Shown here: positions 7,935 through 16,555 of the stretch, one piece after another
Position numbering within the stretch: position 1 is the first letter of the stretch
Layout of the letters: each line of letters begins with the position of its first letter
Assembly (NCBI RefSeq): GCF_018863395.1
Contig: NZ_JAHKRR010000002.1
Span: forward strand, 248,001-312,000
Direction: 5' to 3'
Length of the DNA: 64,000 bases
Source: Sinomicrobium weinanense
Lineage (GTDB): Bacteria; Bacteroidota; Bacteroidia; Flavobacteriales; Flavobacteriaceae
The notes under the pieces: model-generated
Databases searched by the model: none
Seen by the model: the letters and a program-made list of their open reading frames with translations, nothing else
Told to the model about the DNA's origin: nothing
Made by a program: the position numbers and the translations under genes

Positions 7935-8621
7935 TTACAGGACAAACTTATACCCCACTCCTTTTACCGTATTGAAGTGGTCGTCACCGATCTTTTCGCG
8001 GAGTTTCCGGATGTGAACGTCTATGGTACGGCCGCCTACAATGACCTCGTTCCCCCAGACCTTGTCCAGTATCTCTTCGCGCTTAAAGACCTTTCCGGGC
8101 CTGGAAGCAAGCAGGGACAACAGTTCGAATTCCTTCCGGGGCAGTATGATCTCATTGCCTTTTTGCACGATCTTATACTCGTCCCGGTTTATGGTAATAT
8201 CCCCCACTTTTACCACGGTTTCTTCGGGTTCCTGCTGGTCTTTCAACCTGCGAAGAAGGGCTTTGACCTTGCTGAGAAGTACCTTGGGCTTTATGGGCTT
8301 GGTTATATAGTCGTCCGCCCCCGCATCAAAACCTGCTACCTGTGAATAGTCTTCGCCCCGGGCAGTCAAAAAGGTAATGACGGTGTTGGAGAGTTCCGGC
8401 ACCTTGCGAAGTTGCTCGCAGGCCTCTATGCCGTCCATTTCGGGCATCATTACGTCGAGGATCACCAGGTGCGGACGTTCCTTTTTGGCTTTGGCAATAG
8501 CCTCTATACCGTTGCCCGCTGTAGATACGTTATACCCTTCGGCAGAAAGGTTATAGCCAACGATTTCCAGAATATCCGGTTCATCGTCTACCAATAAAAT
8601 CCGGATGTCTCGTTTTTTCAT
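7935..8621 (-). CDS. phoB: PhoB-type response regulator (OmpR family)
   Basis: A 228-residue transcription factor. The receiver domain spans about 1-120, with acidic pair DDEPD near residue 12, phospho-acceptor Asp in LDVMMPEMDG near 55, and conserved Lys in TKPIKP near 107. A winged-helix domain fills the C-terminal 100 residues, ending with the VRGVGY-like KGVGYKF motif. The partner kinase is next on the same strand. Divergent from it across 240 bases are a lipoprotein and a TonB receptor, and that space holds an 11-bp phased repeat typical of PhoB binding. The name is therefore likely but not proven. Confidence 0.85.
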   Translation of the reverse strand: MKKRDIRILLVDDEPDILEIVGYNLSAEGYNVSTAGNGIEAIAKAKKERPHLVILDVMMPEMDGIEACEQLRKVPELSNTVITFLTARGEDYSQVAGFDAGADDYITKPIKPKVLLSKVKALLRRLKDQQEPEETVVKVGDITINRDEYKIVQKGNEIILPRKEFELLSLLASRPGKVFKREEILDKVWGNEVIVGGRTIDVHIRKLREKIGDDHFNTVKGVGYKFVL

Positions 8622-8653
8622 CTCAATGTTAATTTATGTGGTGTTATTCATGC

Positions 8654-8661
8654 CAAAAGTA
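8654..8661 (-). promoter_or_regulatory. -7 box of the response regulator gene
   Basis: Minus-strand TACTTTTG fits TAnnTTTG, 32 bases upstream of the ATG at 8621. It lies about 27 bases from the 11-bp repeat array, so the regulator may control itself. Confidence 0.5.
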
Positions 8662-8687
8662 AAGATAATATTAAAAAGTTAAAGCGG

Positions 8688-8770
8688 TTAACATTCTTTT
8701 AATGTGGTAACATAAAAGTAACATCAAGGTTACGTACATTTAATTTGTAAGTAACACCATCTTTACAATG
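8688..8770. promoter_or_regulatory. 11-bp phased TAACA array, probable Pho boxes
   Basis: TAACA-like half-sites start at 8708, 8719, 8730, 8741, 8752 and 8763, exactly 11 bases apart, with another TTAACA at 8688. Tandem sites at 11-bp spacing are the hallmark of PhoB/PhoP binding (TTAACA-type in Bacillus, CTGTCAT-type in E. coli). The array lies between the divergent response regulator and the lipoprotein/TonB receptor pair and could serve both. Confidence 0.7.
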
Positions 8771-8861
8771 CCCCCCTTTCTTTGCGGCAGAACAAATCAA
8801 AACACATACCGAAAACAATTGTTTCGAAAAGCGCAAAAAAATCAATTAAACTAAAATTAAG

Positions 8862-10139
8862 ATGAAGAAAATCAATTTTTTACCAATTATTGCTTTGTTA
8901 GCAGTGTTTATCACGGCATGTTCTGGTGATGACAACAATAATGGACCAATAGATGATGATAATGGAGACGATGGAAACAGCGTTGAAAAAAGTGGTATTC
9001 TTACAGAAGATGAGCACTGGACTGCCGATAAGGTATACCTGCTGGAAGGTAAAGTGGTGGTAGATGAGGGTGTAACCCTTACCATAGACCCCGGTACCAT
9101 TATAAAAGGTAAGCCCGGCCAGGAATCCCAGGCCTCTGCACTGGTCGTGGACCAGGGAGGAAAACTGATGGCCGAAGGTACTGCAAACGATCCTATTATC
9201 TTCACTGCCGAAGCCGACAACATCCAGCCCGGCGAATTGAGCGGCTCCAACCTGGATCAAAACGATATAGGGCTCTGGGGTGGTGTTATCGTCCTGGGGA
9301 AAGCGCCTATTTCTTTCTCCGGTGATTCCCAAACCGGTCAGATAGAAGGTATTCCGCCTTCCGAAACTTTCGGTAAGTACGGAGGTACTGATCCCGAAGA
9401 TAATTCTGGTTCACTTAAGTATATCTCCATTCGTCATGGTGGTATTACTATCGGGCAGGACAACGAAATAAACGGTCTTACCCTCGGTGGCGTAGGTAGT
9501 GGCACCACAATAGAAAACATAGAAGTAGTGGCCAACCAGGACGATGGTATCGAATGGTTCGGAGGAACTGTAAATGTAACCAATGCCCTGGTCTGGGCCC
9601 AGGGAGATGACGGTTTTGATACCGACGAAGGCTGGAGCGGAACCCTGGACAACGGAGTAGTGATCATGGGCTCCGAATCCGGAACCGGACTTGAAATGGA
9701 CGGACCTGCCGGAACAACCAAGCATCCGAACCCTGCCCAACAGCACACCCTCAAAAACATTACTCTGGTAGGTGCCGGCACATCCAGCAAGTATGCAGAT
9801 CTAAGAGATGGCCTGCTGGTTAATCTCGAAAATGTATTTGCTTACGGTTTTGGAGAGAGCGCTACTGTTAAGATCAACGGTGAAGACTCCCGTGACGAAT
9901 TGGCCAATGACAATATTATTTTCTCTAACTGGGAAATAGTATTGCCCGAAGGAGCGGCCATAGCAGATATTATTGTAGGTAAAAAACCAGATCCCAACGA
10001 TCCTGATAAGGAAATCGATATGGAAATAACCGCAGAGAAATTCACTGACAACGCCAAGGGTGTTGAAACAGGAACTGTGGGAGCCAACACTTCTGTATTT
10101 GACTGGACATATGCTTCTGGTATGGGAGTTGAGTTCTAA
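8862..10139 (+). CDS. Secreted lipoprotein with repeat-rich beta fold
   Basis: A 425-residue outer-surface lipoprotein. The signal peptide ends in the lipobox FITACSG (Cys at residue 20), followed by an acidic/Asn-rich linker. The mature part has many short Gly/Asp/Val-rich strands (for example VVDEGVTLTIDPGTIIKG near 64), which suggests a right-handed beta-helix. No catalytic motif is recognised. It precedes the TonB receptor by 116 bases, which contain a terminator-like hairpin, and follows the Pho-box-like array. It may help capture a phosphorus-containing ligand for the receptor; this is inference from position only. Confidence 0.75.
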   Translation: MKKINFLPIIALLAVFITACSGDDNNNGPIDDDNGDDGNSVEKSGILTEDEHWTADKVYLLEGKVVVDEGVTLTIDPGTIIKGKPGQESQASALVVDQGGKLMAEGTANDPIIFTAEADNIQPGELSGSNLDQNDIGLWGGVIVLGKAPISFSGDSQTGQIEGIPPSETFGKYGGTDPEDNSGSLKYISIRHGGITIGQDNEINGLTLGGVGSGTTIENIEVVANQDDGIEWFGGTVNVTNALVWAQGDDGFDTDEGWSGTLDNGVVIMGSESGTGLEMDGPAGTTKHPNPAQQHTLKNITLVGAGTSSKYADLRDGLLVNLENVFAYGFGESATVKINGEDSRDELANDNIIFSNWEIVLPEGAAIADIIVGKKPDPNDPDKEIDMEITAEKFTDNAKGVETGTVGANTSVFDWTYASGMGVEF

Positions 10140-10182
10140 AAAAACAAACCGAATACTGAAAATCTAAGTGTTCAGTACGGAA

Positions 10183-10220
10183 TGTCCAAGGGGTATATAT
10201 TCTCCCTTGGGCATTTTGTT
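10183..10220 (+). terminator. Hairpin with T-rich tail between lipoprotein and TonB receptor genes
   Basis: TGTCCAAGGGG pairs with TCCCTTGGGCA around a 9-base loop, followed by TTTTGTTT. It may terminate or partly attenuate transcription into the receptor gene. A TAccTTTTG stretch at 10243-10251 could be a separate but imperfect promoter. Confidence 0.75.
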
Positions 10221-10255
10221 TAATTAAAGAAAAACCATAATTACCTTTTGACACG

Positions 10256-13081
10256 ATGTTAAAGAAATTTTTTTTAGTAGTTATTATTTCTGTTACAGGG
10301 CAATTTTTATTTGCCCAATCAGATACGGGTACGGTTACCGGAAAAATAATGGATGGTGAATTTAATGATGTGCTGCCTTTTGCCAATGTTGTATTAAAGG
10401 GTACCACTAATGGAGCTACTTCCGATTTTGACGGACTTTATTCCCTGGAGATCGAAGCAGGGACCCAGACTTTGGTATTTTCATTTTTAGGCTATGAAAC
10501 CAAGGAAATTACCGGGATTGAGGTAACTCCAGGCCAAACTGTGGAACTGAACATTACCCTAAAACCATCTTCGACCAGCCTGGACGAGGTGGTAGTAACC
10601 ACAACAACCCGGAAAAACACCGAGGCTTCGGTGCTCAATCTTCAGAAGAACTCCGTGACCCTTTTGGACGGACTTTCCTCGGAAGGGATCAAAAAAACCG
10701 GGGCCAGCGATATTGCATCGGCCGTAAAACGGGTTCCCGGTGTATCGGTACAGGATGGTAAGTATGTATATGTACGTGGTTTGGGCGACCGTTATACGAA
10801 ATCCATCCTCAACGGAATGGATATCCCCGGGCTCGACCCGGACAAAAACACGGTACAAATGGACATTTTTCCTACCAATATCCTGGAAAACCTTATCGTG
10901 TTGAAATCGGCCTCTGCCGAACTTCCGGCCGACTTTACCGGAGGAGTGGTAAACATCGTTACCAAAGATTTTCCTTCGTCCAAACAAATGTCCTTTTCCG
11001 TATCGGGCGGTTTTAATCCCGATATGCATTTTAAGGACAATTACCTGAGCTACGAAGGTGGAGGAACAGATTTTTTGGGCTTTGACGATGGTACCCGGAA
11101 ATTACCCATTTCATCAACGGCCAATGTGCCGTTACCTCCTTCCGATAACGGTACTCTGGAAGGCATTACCCGCTCCTTCGATCCCAATATGGCCGCACAG
11201 CGGAAAAATTCAATGCCTAATTTTAGTCTCAGTTTCAGCTACGGGAATCAGTTTGACGTAGGAAGTAACGGCAATAAATTAGGTCTTATCGCCTCATTGG
11301 ATTATAAAAACACAACTTCTTTTTATGAAGGTTTTGACGAAGGCGTATATCAAAAATGGAGCGAGCCGGATAAGTATGAATTGCGATACGACCGCAGAAG
11401 AATAGGCGACCTGGGAATAAACAATGTATTGCTTTCCGGATTGGCCGGACTTTCCTATAAAACAGAAAAGTCTAAATACCGTTTTAACATCCTGCACCTT
11501 CAAAACGGTGAAAGCCAGGCCTCTTTCTATGATCAGAGCACACAGGTTTCTAACTCCATCAATGTGTTTAAGCATTATCTGGAATACAAGCAACGTTCAG
11601 TAACCAACTTGCTGTTTTCCGGTAAGCATTCAAATGAAGATGCATCGTTTATCACCGAATGGAGCGTGTCTCCCACCCGGGCCAACGTTCAGGACAAAGA
11701 CGCAAGGCTTACCACTTTTATTGTCAATAACGACGATACTTACAGTATAAGTTCTGATGCGGGTTATCCGGTACGGCTTTGGAGGGACCTGGTGGAAACA
11801 AATATTGTGGGAAAAGTGGATTTCACGAAGAACTTTTCCCTGTTCGACAGGAAGTCCGTCTTAAAGTTCGGAGGGCTTTACAGCTACAAACAGCGCGAGT
11901 ACAGTATTTACAGTTATGATATCGGATTCCGGGCCATCAACACAGTTGATTTTAACGGTGACCCCGATGCCATACTGGCTCCCGAAAACATCTGGACACC
12001 CGAAACCAATTCAGGTTCTTTTATCCGGGGGAACTTTCAGCCGGCCAACACTTTTGATGCCAATCAAAACACGGCAGCTTTTTATGTTTCGGGAGAGTTT
12101 AAGCCCTTTGAAAAGCTCAGGGCCGTTATTGGGCTAAGAGGGGAATATTTTACTCATTTTTTTACCGGGGAAAACAACAATGGCACAAGGAAACTGGATG
12201 ATGAAAAAGTACTGGACGCTTTTGACCTGTTCCCTTCAGCCAACCTGGTTTATGAGTTAAAGGATAATATGAACCTGCGCGGATCATATTCCAGGACTAT
12301 TGCTCGTCCAAGCTTTAAGGAAAAATCGCTCGTTGAGATCTCTGACCTCCTTACAGGGTTGGTGTTTATCGGAAATTTGGATTTAGCTCCTACTGAAATA
12401 GACAACATAGACCTGAGGTGGGAGTTGTTTGGCGACGACGCCCAGATGTTTGCTGTCAGCGGGTTTTACAAGTACTTTAAAAACCCCATAGAGATCGTGG
12501 CCTACGACAATACGGCACCGACCAATTTTACTCCCCGGAACTCACCTTCTGCCGAAGTATTCGGGGTGGAACTGGAAGCCCGTAAACACCTTGGATTTAT
12601 TACTGAAGGATTGAAAAACCTGTCCGTAAACCTGAATGTTACTTTGATAGATTCAAAGATCGATATGGCCCCGCAGGAATACGAAGCCCGTAATAACTTC
12701 CTGAAAGAAGGCGAGACCATCGATGAAAAAAGAGAGCTACAGGGACAGTCGCCCTATTTGATCAACGCTGGACTTAATTATAAAAGTGAAGAAACAGGCC
12801 TGGAAACCGGTCTCTTTTACAACGTTCAGGGCAAAACCCTGGAAGTGGTAGGCTCAGCCGGGCTAAATCCCGATGTTTACACAATGCCGTTCAACAGCCT
12901 TAATTTTAATTTCTCTAAGACCTTAGGCGAAGAACAACGCTCTAAAATAAGCCTTAAGGTAAACAACCTGCTGGATGACGACAGGCAAAGCCAGTACGAA
13001 TCTTTCCGGGCCCAAAACCAAAACTTCTCGTTCCGTGCACCGGGAAGGGAGTTTTCTATAGGATATAGCTATAGGTTTTAA
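10256..13081 (+). CDS. TonB-dependent receptor with N-terminal carboxypeptidase-regulatory-like domain
   Basis: A 941-residue outer-membrane active transporter. The signal peptide covers about 1-21. A CarboxypepD_reg-like domain (about 24-108) carries GTVTGKIMDGE and DGLYSLEIEAGTQTLVFSF. The plug domain follows, with GVSVQDGKYVYVRGLGDRYT near 163. The remaining roughly 700 residues form the beta barrel and end in an aromatic residue (SYRF) as expected for outer-membrane proteins. There is no SusD partner. The upstream lipoprotein and the divergent PhoB/PhoR-type pair suggest phosphate-starvation control; the ligand is unknown. Confidence 0.92.
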   Translation: MLKKFFLVVIISVTGQFLFAQSDTGTVTGKIMDGEFNDVLPFANVVLKGTTNGATSDFDGLYSLEIEAGTQTLVFSFLGYETKEITGIEVTPGQTVELNITLKPSSTSLDEVVVTTTTRKNTEASVLNLQKNSVTLLDGLSSEGIKKTGASDIASAVKRVPGVSVQDGKYVYVRGLGDRYTKSILNGMDIPGLDPDKNTVQMDIFPTNILENLIVLKSASAELPADFTGGVVNIVTKDFPSSKQMSFSVSGGFNPDMHFKDNYLSYEGGGTDFLGFDDGTRKLPISSTANVPLPPSDNGTLEGITRSFDPNMAAQRKNSMPNFSLSFSYGNQFDVGSNGNKLGLIASLDYKNTTSFYEGFDEGVYQKWSEPDKYELRYDRRRIGDLGINNVLLSGLAGLSYKTEKSKYRFNILHLQNGESQASFYDQSTQVSNSINVFKHYLEYKQRSVTNLLFSGKHSNEDASFITEWSVSPTRANVQDKDARLTTFIVNNDDTYSISSDAGYPVRLWRDLVETNIVGKVDFTKNFSLFDRKSVLKFGGLYSYKQREYSIYSYDIGFRAINTVDFNGDPDAILAPENIWTPETNSGSFIRGNFQPANTFDANQNTAAFYVSGEFKPFEKLRAVIGLRGEYFTHFFTGENNNGTRKLDDEKVLDAFDLFPSANLVYELKDNMNLRGSYSRTIARPSFKEKSLVEISDLLTGLVFIGNLDLAPTEIDNIDLRWELFGDDAQMFAVSGFYKYFKNPIEIVAYDNTAPTNFTPRNSPSAEVFGVELEARKHLGFITEGLKNLSVNLNVTLIDSKIDMAPQEYEARNNFLKEGETIDEKRELQGQSPYLINAGLNYKSEETGLETGLFYNVQGKTLEVVGSAGLNPDVYTMPFNSLNFNFSKTLGEEQRSKISLKVNNLLDDDRQSQYESFRAQNQNFSFRAPGREFSIGYSYRF

Positions 13082-13111
13082 CAAACAGTTTTTTACATAT
13101 GAATCCGGTTT

Positions 13112-13146
13112 GAGGCTGTCTTCAAAAAAGGCAGCCTCTTTCTATT
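13112..13146 (+). terminator. Rho-independent-type terminator after the TonB receptor
   Basis: GAGGCTGTCTT pairs with AAGGCAGCCTC around a 5-base loop and is followed by TTTCTATTT. It lies 30 bases after the receptor stop codon. Confidence 0.8.
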
Positions 13147-13470
13147 TACATCGTTTTGGGTATTGTTCTGAAAAAACCGCCCGGATCATACTTTTCATCG
13201 CACCGACCAACACTAAATTCTGAAAATCACATCTTCTTTACTTTACTCCTTGCCAGGATCTTCTTTTTACATTATATGTGGCTAAAAAACAGATTGAAAG
13301 TAAAATAACCCCTTACAGATAAAACGTATGAGATGTTTACTTACGTAATTGATATTTACTAAAATCACCTGGAAATTTCGTTCAATATTTCTTTAAGTAA
13401 GATTAACCTCACCTTAACTTTAATAATATTCATTAACCCTACCTTGGTAAGATCAATTTTAAAACTTACC
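13147..13470. other. Long leader region of the small lipoprotein gene
   Basis: No gene is visible in this 324-base stretch. Near its end are TTAACC/TTAACT motifs at 13403, 13414 and 13433. The first two are 11 bases apart and resemble the Pho-like units at 8688-8770, but the third is out of phase. It may be a weaker regulatory site. Confidence 0.35.
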
Positions 13471-13998
13471 ATGAAAACAAAATTCATTATATATCTTACC
13501 ATTCTTCAAATATCCCTTGGATTTGTCGGATGTTCCAATGATGATGAACCAAATGAAATTGAAGCACCTGCTTCCAACAATGAGGCTATCTTATATAAAT
13601 TTGACAATCAAACATTTACCCACAAACTGAATTTGCAATTATCTGTATCCGACAAGGCAGAGGATTCTCTTAATCTACTGGACAGGCTTACTTTAGTATA
13701 TTTTAACTCTACCCTGGAAGAATCGGAAATATGGTATTTTGCTTCCGGTGAAGGATCGGATAATAAGTACAGAATAAACTGGTCTCTGGGACAGAACGAA
13801 GCTGATGTCAACACATATGACTTTGAAATAGTGACTCTAAAGATTGGTAGTGACGAACCTTACGAAACTTCTGTAAGTTACAGGCAAATTAAAGTTATAT
13901 CTGTTGAATTCTCGGCCATCAGGAAGTTAACTCCACAGGATTTAAATATAAGGGATTATCACGAAGTCGTAAAATATTTTGGACTAAAGGACAACTAA
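13471..13998 (+). CDS. Small secreted lipoprotein of unknown function
   Basis: A 175-residue protein. A signal peptide with lipobox GFVGCSND (Cys near residue 21) is followed by an acidic linker (DDEPNEIEA). The rest is polar with alternating beta-strand-like segments; no family is recognised. I use the ATG at 13471, since it begins a normal signal peptide; a TTG 27 bases upstream is unlikely. It stands alone with a strong terminator downstream. Lower GC and more A-rich codons than its neighbours are noticeable. Confidence 0.7.
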   Translation: MKTKFIIYLTILQISLGFVGCSNDDEPNEIEAPASNNEAILYKFDNQTFTHKLNLQLSVSDKAEDSLNLLDRLTLVYFNSTLEESEIWYFASGEGSDNKYRINWSLGQNEADVNTYDFEIVTLKIGSDEPYETSVSYRQIKVISVEFSAIRKLTPQDLNIRDYHEVVKYFGLKDN

Positions 13999-14062
13999 CG
14001 GCCTGCTACCCCAAATCTTCCAAATAAAGTGTTTTTAGAATTTTCTTAATTATCTCCTACTA

Positions 14063-14099
14063 AACCGTCATTACCGGCCCGGTAATGACGGTTTTTTTT
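14063..14099 (+). terminator. Strong hairpin terminator after the small lipoprotein
   Basis: A perfect 13-base stem, AACCGTCATTACC with GGTAATGACGGTT, a 5-base loop, then eight Ts. This is the clearest simple terminator in the window. Confidence 0.93.
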
Positions 14100-14228
14100 C
14101 AAAGCCGTTTATTCTGGCACGAAAATCGATACTTAAATCTTGTAGAAATTCACAAATTGCATCATTTTTTTGTGAATAAAATCCTATGCCATTAACAAAA
14201 TATTAGTAACAGAAACATATTTTTTTAA

Positions 14229-14236
14229 TAACTTTG
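14229..14236 (+). promoter_or_regulatory. -7 box of the sorting-domain protein gene
   Basis: TAACTTTG is an exact TAnnTTTG match. Transcription would begin near 14240-14243, leaving a leader of only a few bases to about a dozen, which favours the ATG at 14253 over the one at 14244. Confidence 0.6.
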
Positions 14237-14252
14237 TACAAACATGCGGCCA

Positions 14253-14627
14253 ATGAAAAAATTTTACCTCCTTATTCTAGCACTTGGTTTTATATCCCTG
14301 GGATACGCCCAGGAAAAAGATTCTTCTGCCCCGAGAAATCCGAATTACAGAGCATTGGTATCCAGGCCTTCACAAAAAGTAAAACACAAAAAAGATATCG
14401 AAGACTTCCGCCTGTTCCCCAACCCGGTCACCGATGGTATCGTGGCCATACATACCCGTAAAAACCTCCCCAAGGCCATTTCCATTTATGACGTATTGGG
14501 AAAAGAAGTGCTTCGCACCAAAATAACAGGAAAAACACTCAATGTCTCCATATTGAATTCCGGCATATATATTATCAAGGTCACAGAGACCGATAATACA
14601 TCCACCAGAAAACTTGTGGTCAAGTAG
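14253..14627 (+). CDS. Small secreted protein with type IX secretion sorting domain
   Basis: A 124-residue protein that is little more than a signal peptide (MKKFYLLILALGFISLGYAQ), a short basic linker and a type A C-terminal sorting domain. The domain shows LFPNPVTDG near residue 55, SIYDVLGKEV near 78, GIYIIKVTE near 104 and the terminal RKLVVK. Such domains direct cargo through the Por/T9SS translocon to the cell surface. There is no obvious cargo domain, so it may be a minimal surface protein or the remnant of a larger one. Confidence 0.85.
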   Translation: MKKFYLLILALGFISLGYAQEKDSSAPRNPNYRALVSRPSQKVKHKKDIEDFRLFPNPVTDGIVAIHTRKNLPKAISIYDVLGKEVLRTKITGKTLNVSILNSGIYIIKVTETDNTSTRKLVVK

Positions 14628-14938
14628 CCCGGAGTTATTCCGTAGACTTTCCAACAGCCTGTGCCTCCTGTTCTCGTGTAAATTTTATACACCAGCGGCT
14701 TTTGCGTACATTTTACACACTTTTTTTCTCCTTTTCTCCGACCTGTATCTTACCGTGTCTTAAATCCCTCCCTTTGAAAATTGCCGCTTTCGCAAGGATC
14801 AATTCCTGATACCAGAAATATTTTCCCATCAAACCTTCCGCATGTTTCGTATTATTTTACTACCGGATATTTTTGTTATATTTACCCTATCCCCACACCA
14901 TTTTTCAAAAAAGTAACCACCGAAAACTTTAACCACAG
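14628..14938. other. 311-base intergenic region with one promoter box
   Basis: No coding potential is apparent. TATTTTTG at 14868-14875 is an exact TAnnTTTG box on the plus strand, 63 bases before the next ATG, and is the probable promoter of the DUF6265 gene. Nothing else is recognised. Confidence 0.5.
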
Positions 14939-15424
14939 ATGAAAACACTTTTACTTCTGCTCTTCGTTCCCATAACCTTTTTACATGCACAACAAACCCT
15001 GAAGTGGCAGGAAAACACCATTCCCTCTAAAGCCGCACTGGCCGATGTGAGCTGGATTTCCGGTCACTGGAAAGGAGAAGCCCTGGGAGGAATTGCAGAA
15101 GAAATATGGAGCTCCCCGCTCGGGGATTCCATGATGGGTTCCTTTAAACTCGTAGCGGACAACAAAGTAAAATTTTACGAACTGTGCACCATAAACCAGA
15201 CAGGACCTACCCTCCTCTTACGCATAAAACATTTTGACAACGACATGAAAGGCTGGGAAGAAAAAGACCAGTCCGAGGATTTCCGGTTGATAAAAATCGA
15301 AAAGAACAAAGCATTTTTTGATGGAATTACCTTTGAAAAAGTAAGTGACAACGAACTTAGCATACACGTGCTTTTTCAGGAATCGGGAGAAGAAGCGACA
15401 TTCAATTACAAACGTGTAAAGTAA
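14939..15424 (+). CDS. DUF6265-family exported protein
   Basis: A 161-residue protein with a cleavable signal peptide (MKTLLLLLFVPITFLHA). The mature part opens with the family pattern WISGHWKGEALGGIAEEIW and continues with MMGSFKL and FYELCTI, as in DUF6265 proteins. The predicted fold is a lipocalin-like beta barrel; no enzymatic activity is established. Its stop codon overlaps the next start by one base (TAATG), so the two genes are translationally coupled. Confidence 0.8.
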   Translation: MKTLLLLLFVPITFLHAQQTLKWQENTIPSKAALADVSWISGHWKGEALGGIAEEIWSSPLGDSMMGSFKLVADNKVKFYELCTINQTGPTLLLRIKHFDNDMKGWEEKDQSEDFRLIKIEKNKAFFDGITFEKVSDNELSIHVLFQESGEEATFNYKRVK

Positions 15425-15771
15425 TGGCCAGGGCTTGTTTGGAATGCAGGCAAAAAATCTCCGGCCGGGCCGATAAGAAATACTGCAGCGACCATTGCCG
15501 GAATGCCTACAACAACCGGCTGAACAAAGACAGCAAAAACCTTGTCCGCAATATCAATAACAAACTGCGGAAAAACTATCGCATACTGGCCGAACTCAAT
15601 CCCAAGGGAAAAACGAAGACCACAAAGATGCGGCTACTCGAAAAAGGTTTCGATTTTGAATATATCACCCACTTATACACCACCAGGAGCGGCACCATAT
15701 ATTATTTTCTCTATGACCTCGGTTACCTCCCACTCGAAAATGACTCTTATATGATCGTTAAAAGAGATTAG
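15424..15771 (+). CDS. Small zinc-ribbon-like protein of unknown function
   Basis: A 115-residue basic cytoplasmic protein. The N-terminus has two cysteine pairs, CLEC (residues 5-8) and CSDHC (residues 21-25), spaced like a treble-clef or zinc-ribbon module similar to DUF2116-type zinc ribbons. A Lys/Arg-rich helix follows (NNRLNKDSKNLVRNINNKL), then a C-terminal part with GTIYYFLYDLGYLPLE. Nucleic-acid binding is plausible. It is coupled to the DUF6265 gene by a one-base overlap although their products are in different compartments. Confidence 0.75.
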   Translation: MARACLECRQKISGRADKKYCSDHCRNAYNNRLNKDSKNLVRNINNKLRKNYRILAELNPKGKTKTTKMRLLEKGFDFEYITHLYTTRSGTIYYFLYDLGYLPLENDSYMIVKRD

Positions 15772-15854
15772 TGTGAGAGGGCGAGAAAGTGAGAAGGTGA
15801 GATAAAGTAGAAATATTGTATCCCCATCTCTCACCTTCTCACTTTCTCACCTTA
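15772..15854. repeat. Inverted 8-mer array filling a convergent gene gap
   Basis: Left arm: 8-base units of the GTGAGAAG type. A core reads AAAGTAGAAATATTGTATCC. Right arm: TTCTCACC-type units, complementary to the left arm. The element begins right after the stop codon of the zinc-ribbon gene and its last unit contains the stop codon (15852-15854) of the CBS gene. The same core, inverted, sits inside the array at 18838-18938. As RNA it would form a long imperfect hairpin, so it probably terminates both genes. Confidence 0.85.
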
Positions 15855-16316
15855 TCGCCAGTGATGCCCACTGATCTTCAGGGCAGCGAGCATTACATCC
15901 TTACGGCTTATTTGCCCTATTAAAAACCCGTTTTCCACTACCGGGAAACGGCGGTGCCTTGTTTTGTAAAATCGCGTTGCAGCATCGAAAATATTGGCAT
16001 CTCCATTGATGGTCAACACATCGGTTGACATATATTTTCCGACCGTCATATTGCCAATAGGCATATTGAAATAACGCCCTTCGGAGATCTGTTTCATACA
16101 ATCACTGTCTGATATGATCCCGATCAACCTGCCTTTCTCATCTACCACAGGCGCTCCGGTGATCTTGTTTTTCATAAAGGTCTCCATCACTTCCAGAAGG
16201 GTCTGTTCCGCAGTGAACGTAATCAGTTTCTTCGTCATGTGGTCTGCTACGGCTATGGGGTGGTCGTAGCTTCTTTTTATTTCTTCTCTCGCCCCTTGAA
16301 AACTTTTTATTCCCAT
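15852..16316 (-). CDS. CBS-domain protein
   Basis: A 154-residue cytoplasmic protein made of two CBS domains (about 25-80 and 92-150), which together bind adenine nucleotides and regulate partner proteins. Typical motifs are GAPVVDEKGRLIGIISDSD and RRFPVVENGFLIGQISRKD. I start at ATG 16316 (MGIKSFQGAR) because a TAAATTTA -7-like box lies at 16341-16348, downstream of the alternative ATG at 16370. No effector domain is fused, and the neighbours do not indicate the target. Confidence 0.85.
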   Translation of the reverse strand: MGIKSFQGAREEIKRSYDHPIAVADHMTKKLITFTAEQTLLEVMETFMKNKITGAPVVDEKGRLIGIISDSDCMKQISEGRYFNMPIGNMTVGKYMSTDVLTINGDANIFDAATRFYKTRHRRFPVVENGFLIGQISRKDVMLAALKISGHHWR

Positions 16317-16555
16317 GGTTGTCTCATTTTTGGTTCTTTCTAAATTTAGTGATTTATAATTAATTAACATAATTTTGAAGGTAATTTTATCAACAAAGCC
16401 TTAAAAATAACATTTCATCAACACAGCAATATTCTCGCCCGATCCGGGAATAAAGTGCTTATTTCTCCATATCCGCGGATATTCGTATTTTGTAGCTGGA
16501 AATTCTGTACAAACTAAACCGCCAAACCCGGACTTCGGGCCTAAAAAACAAATTG

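Noticed and set aside
13403-13443. Second full Pho-box array upstream of the small lipoprotein
   Set aside because: Only two TTAAC units are 11 bases apart; the third is out of phase, so I list it only as a possible weak site.
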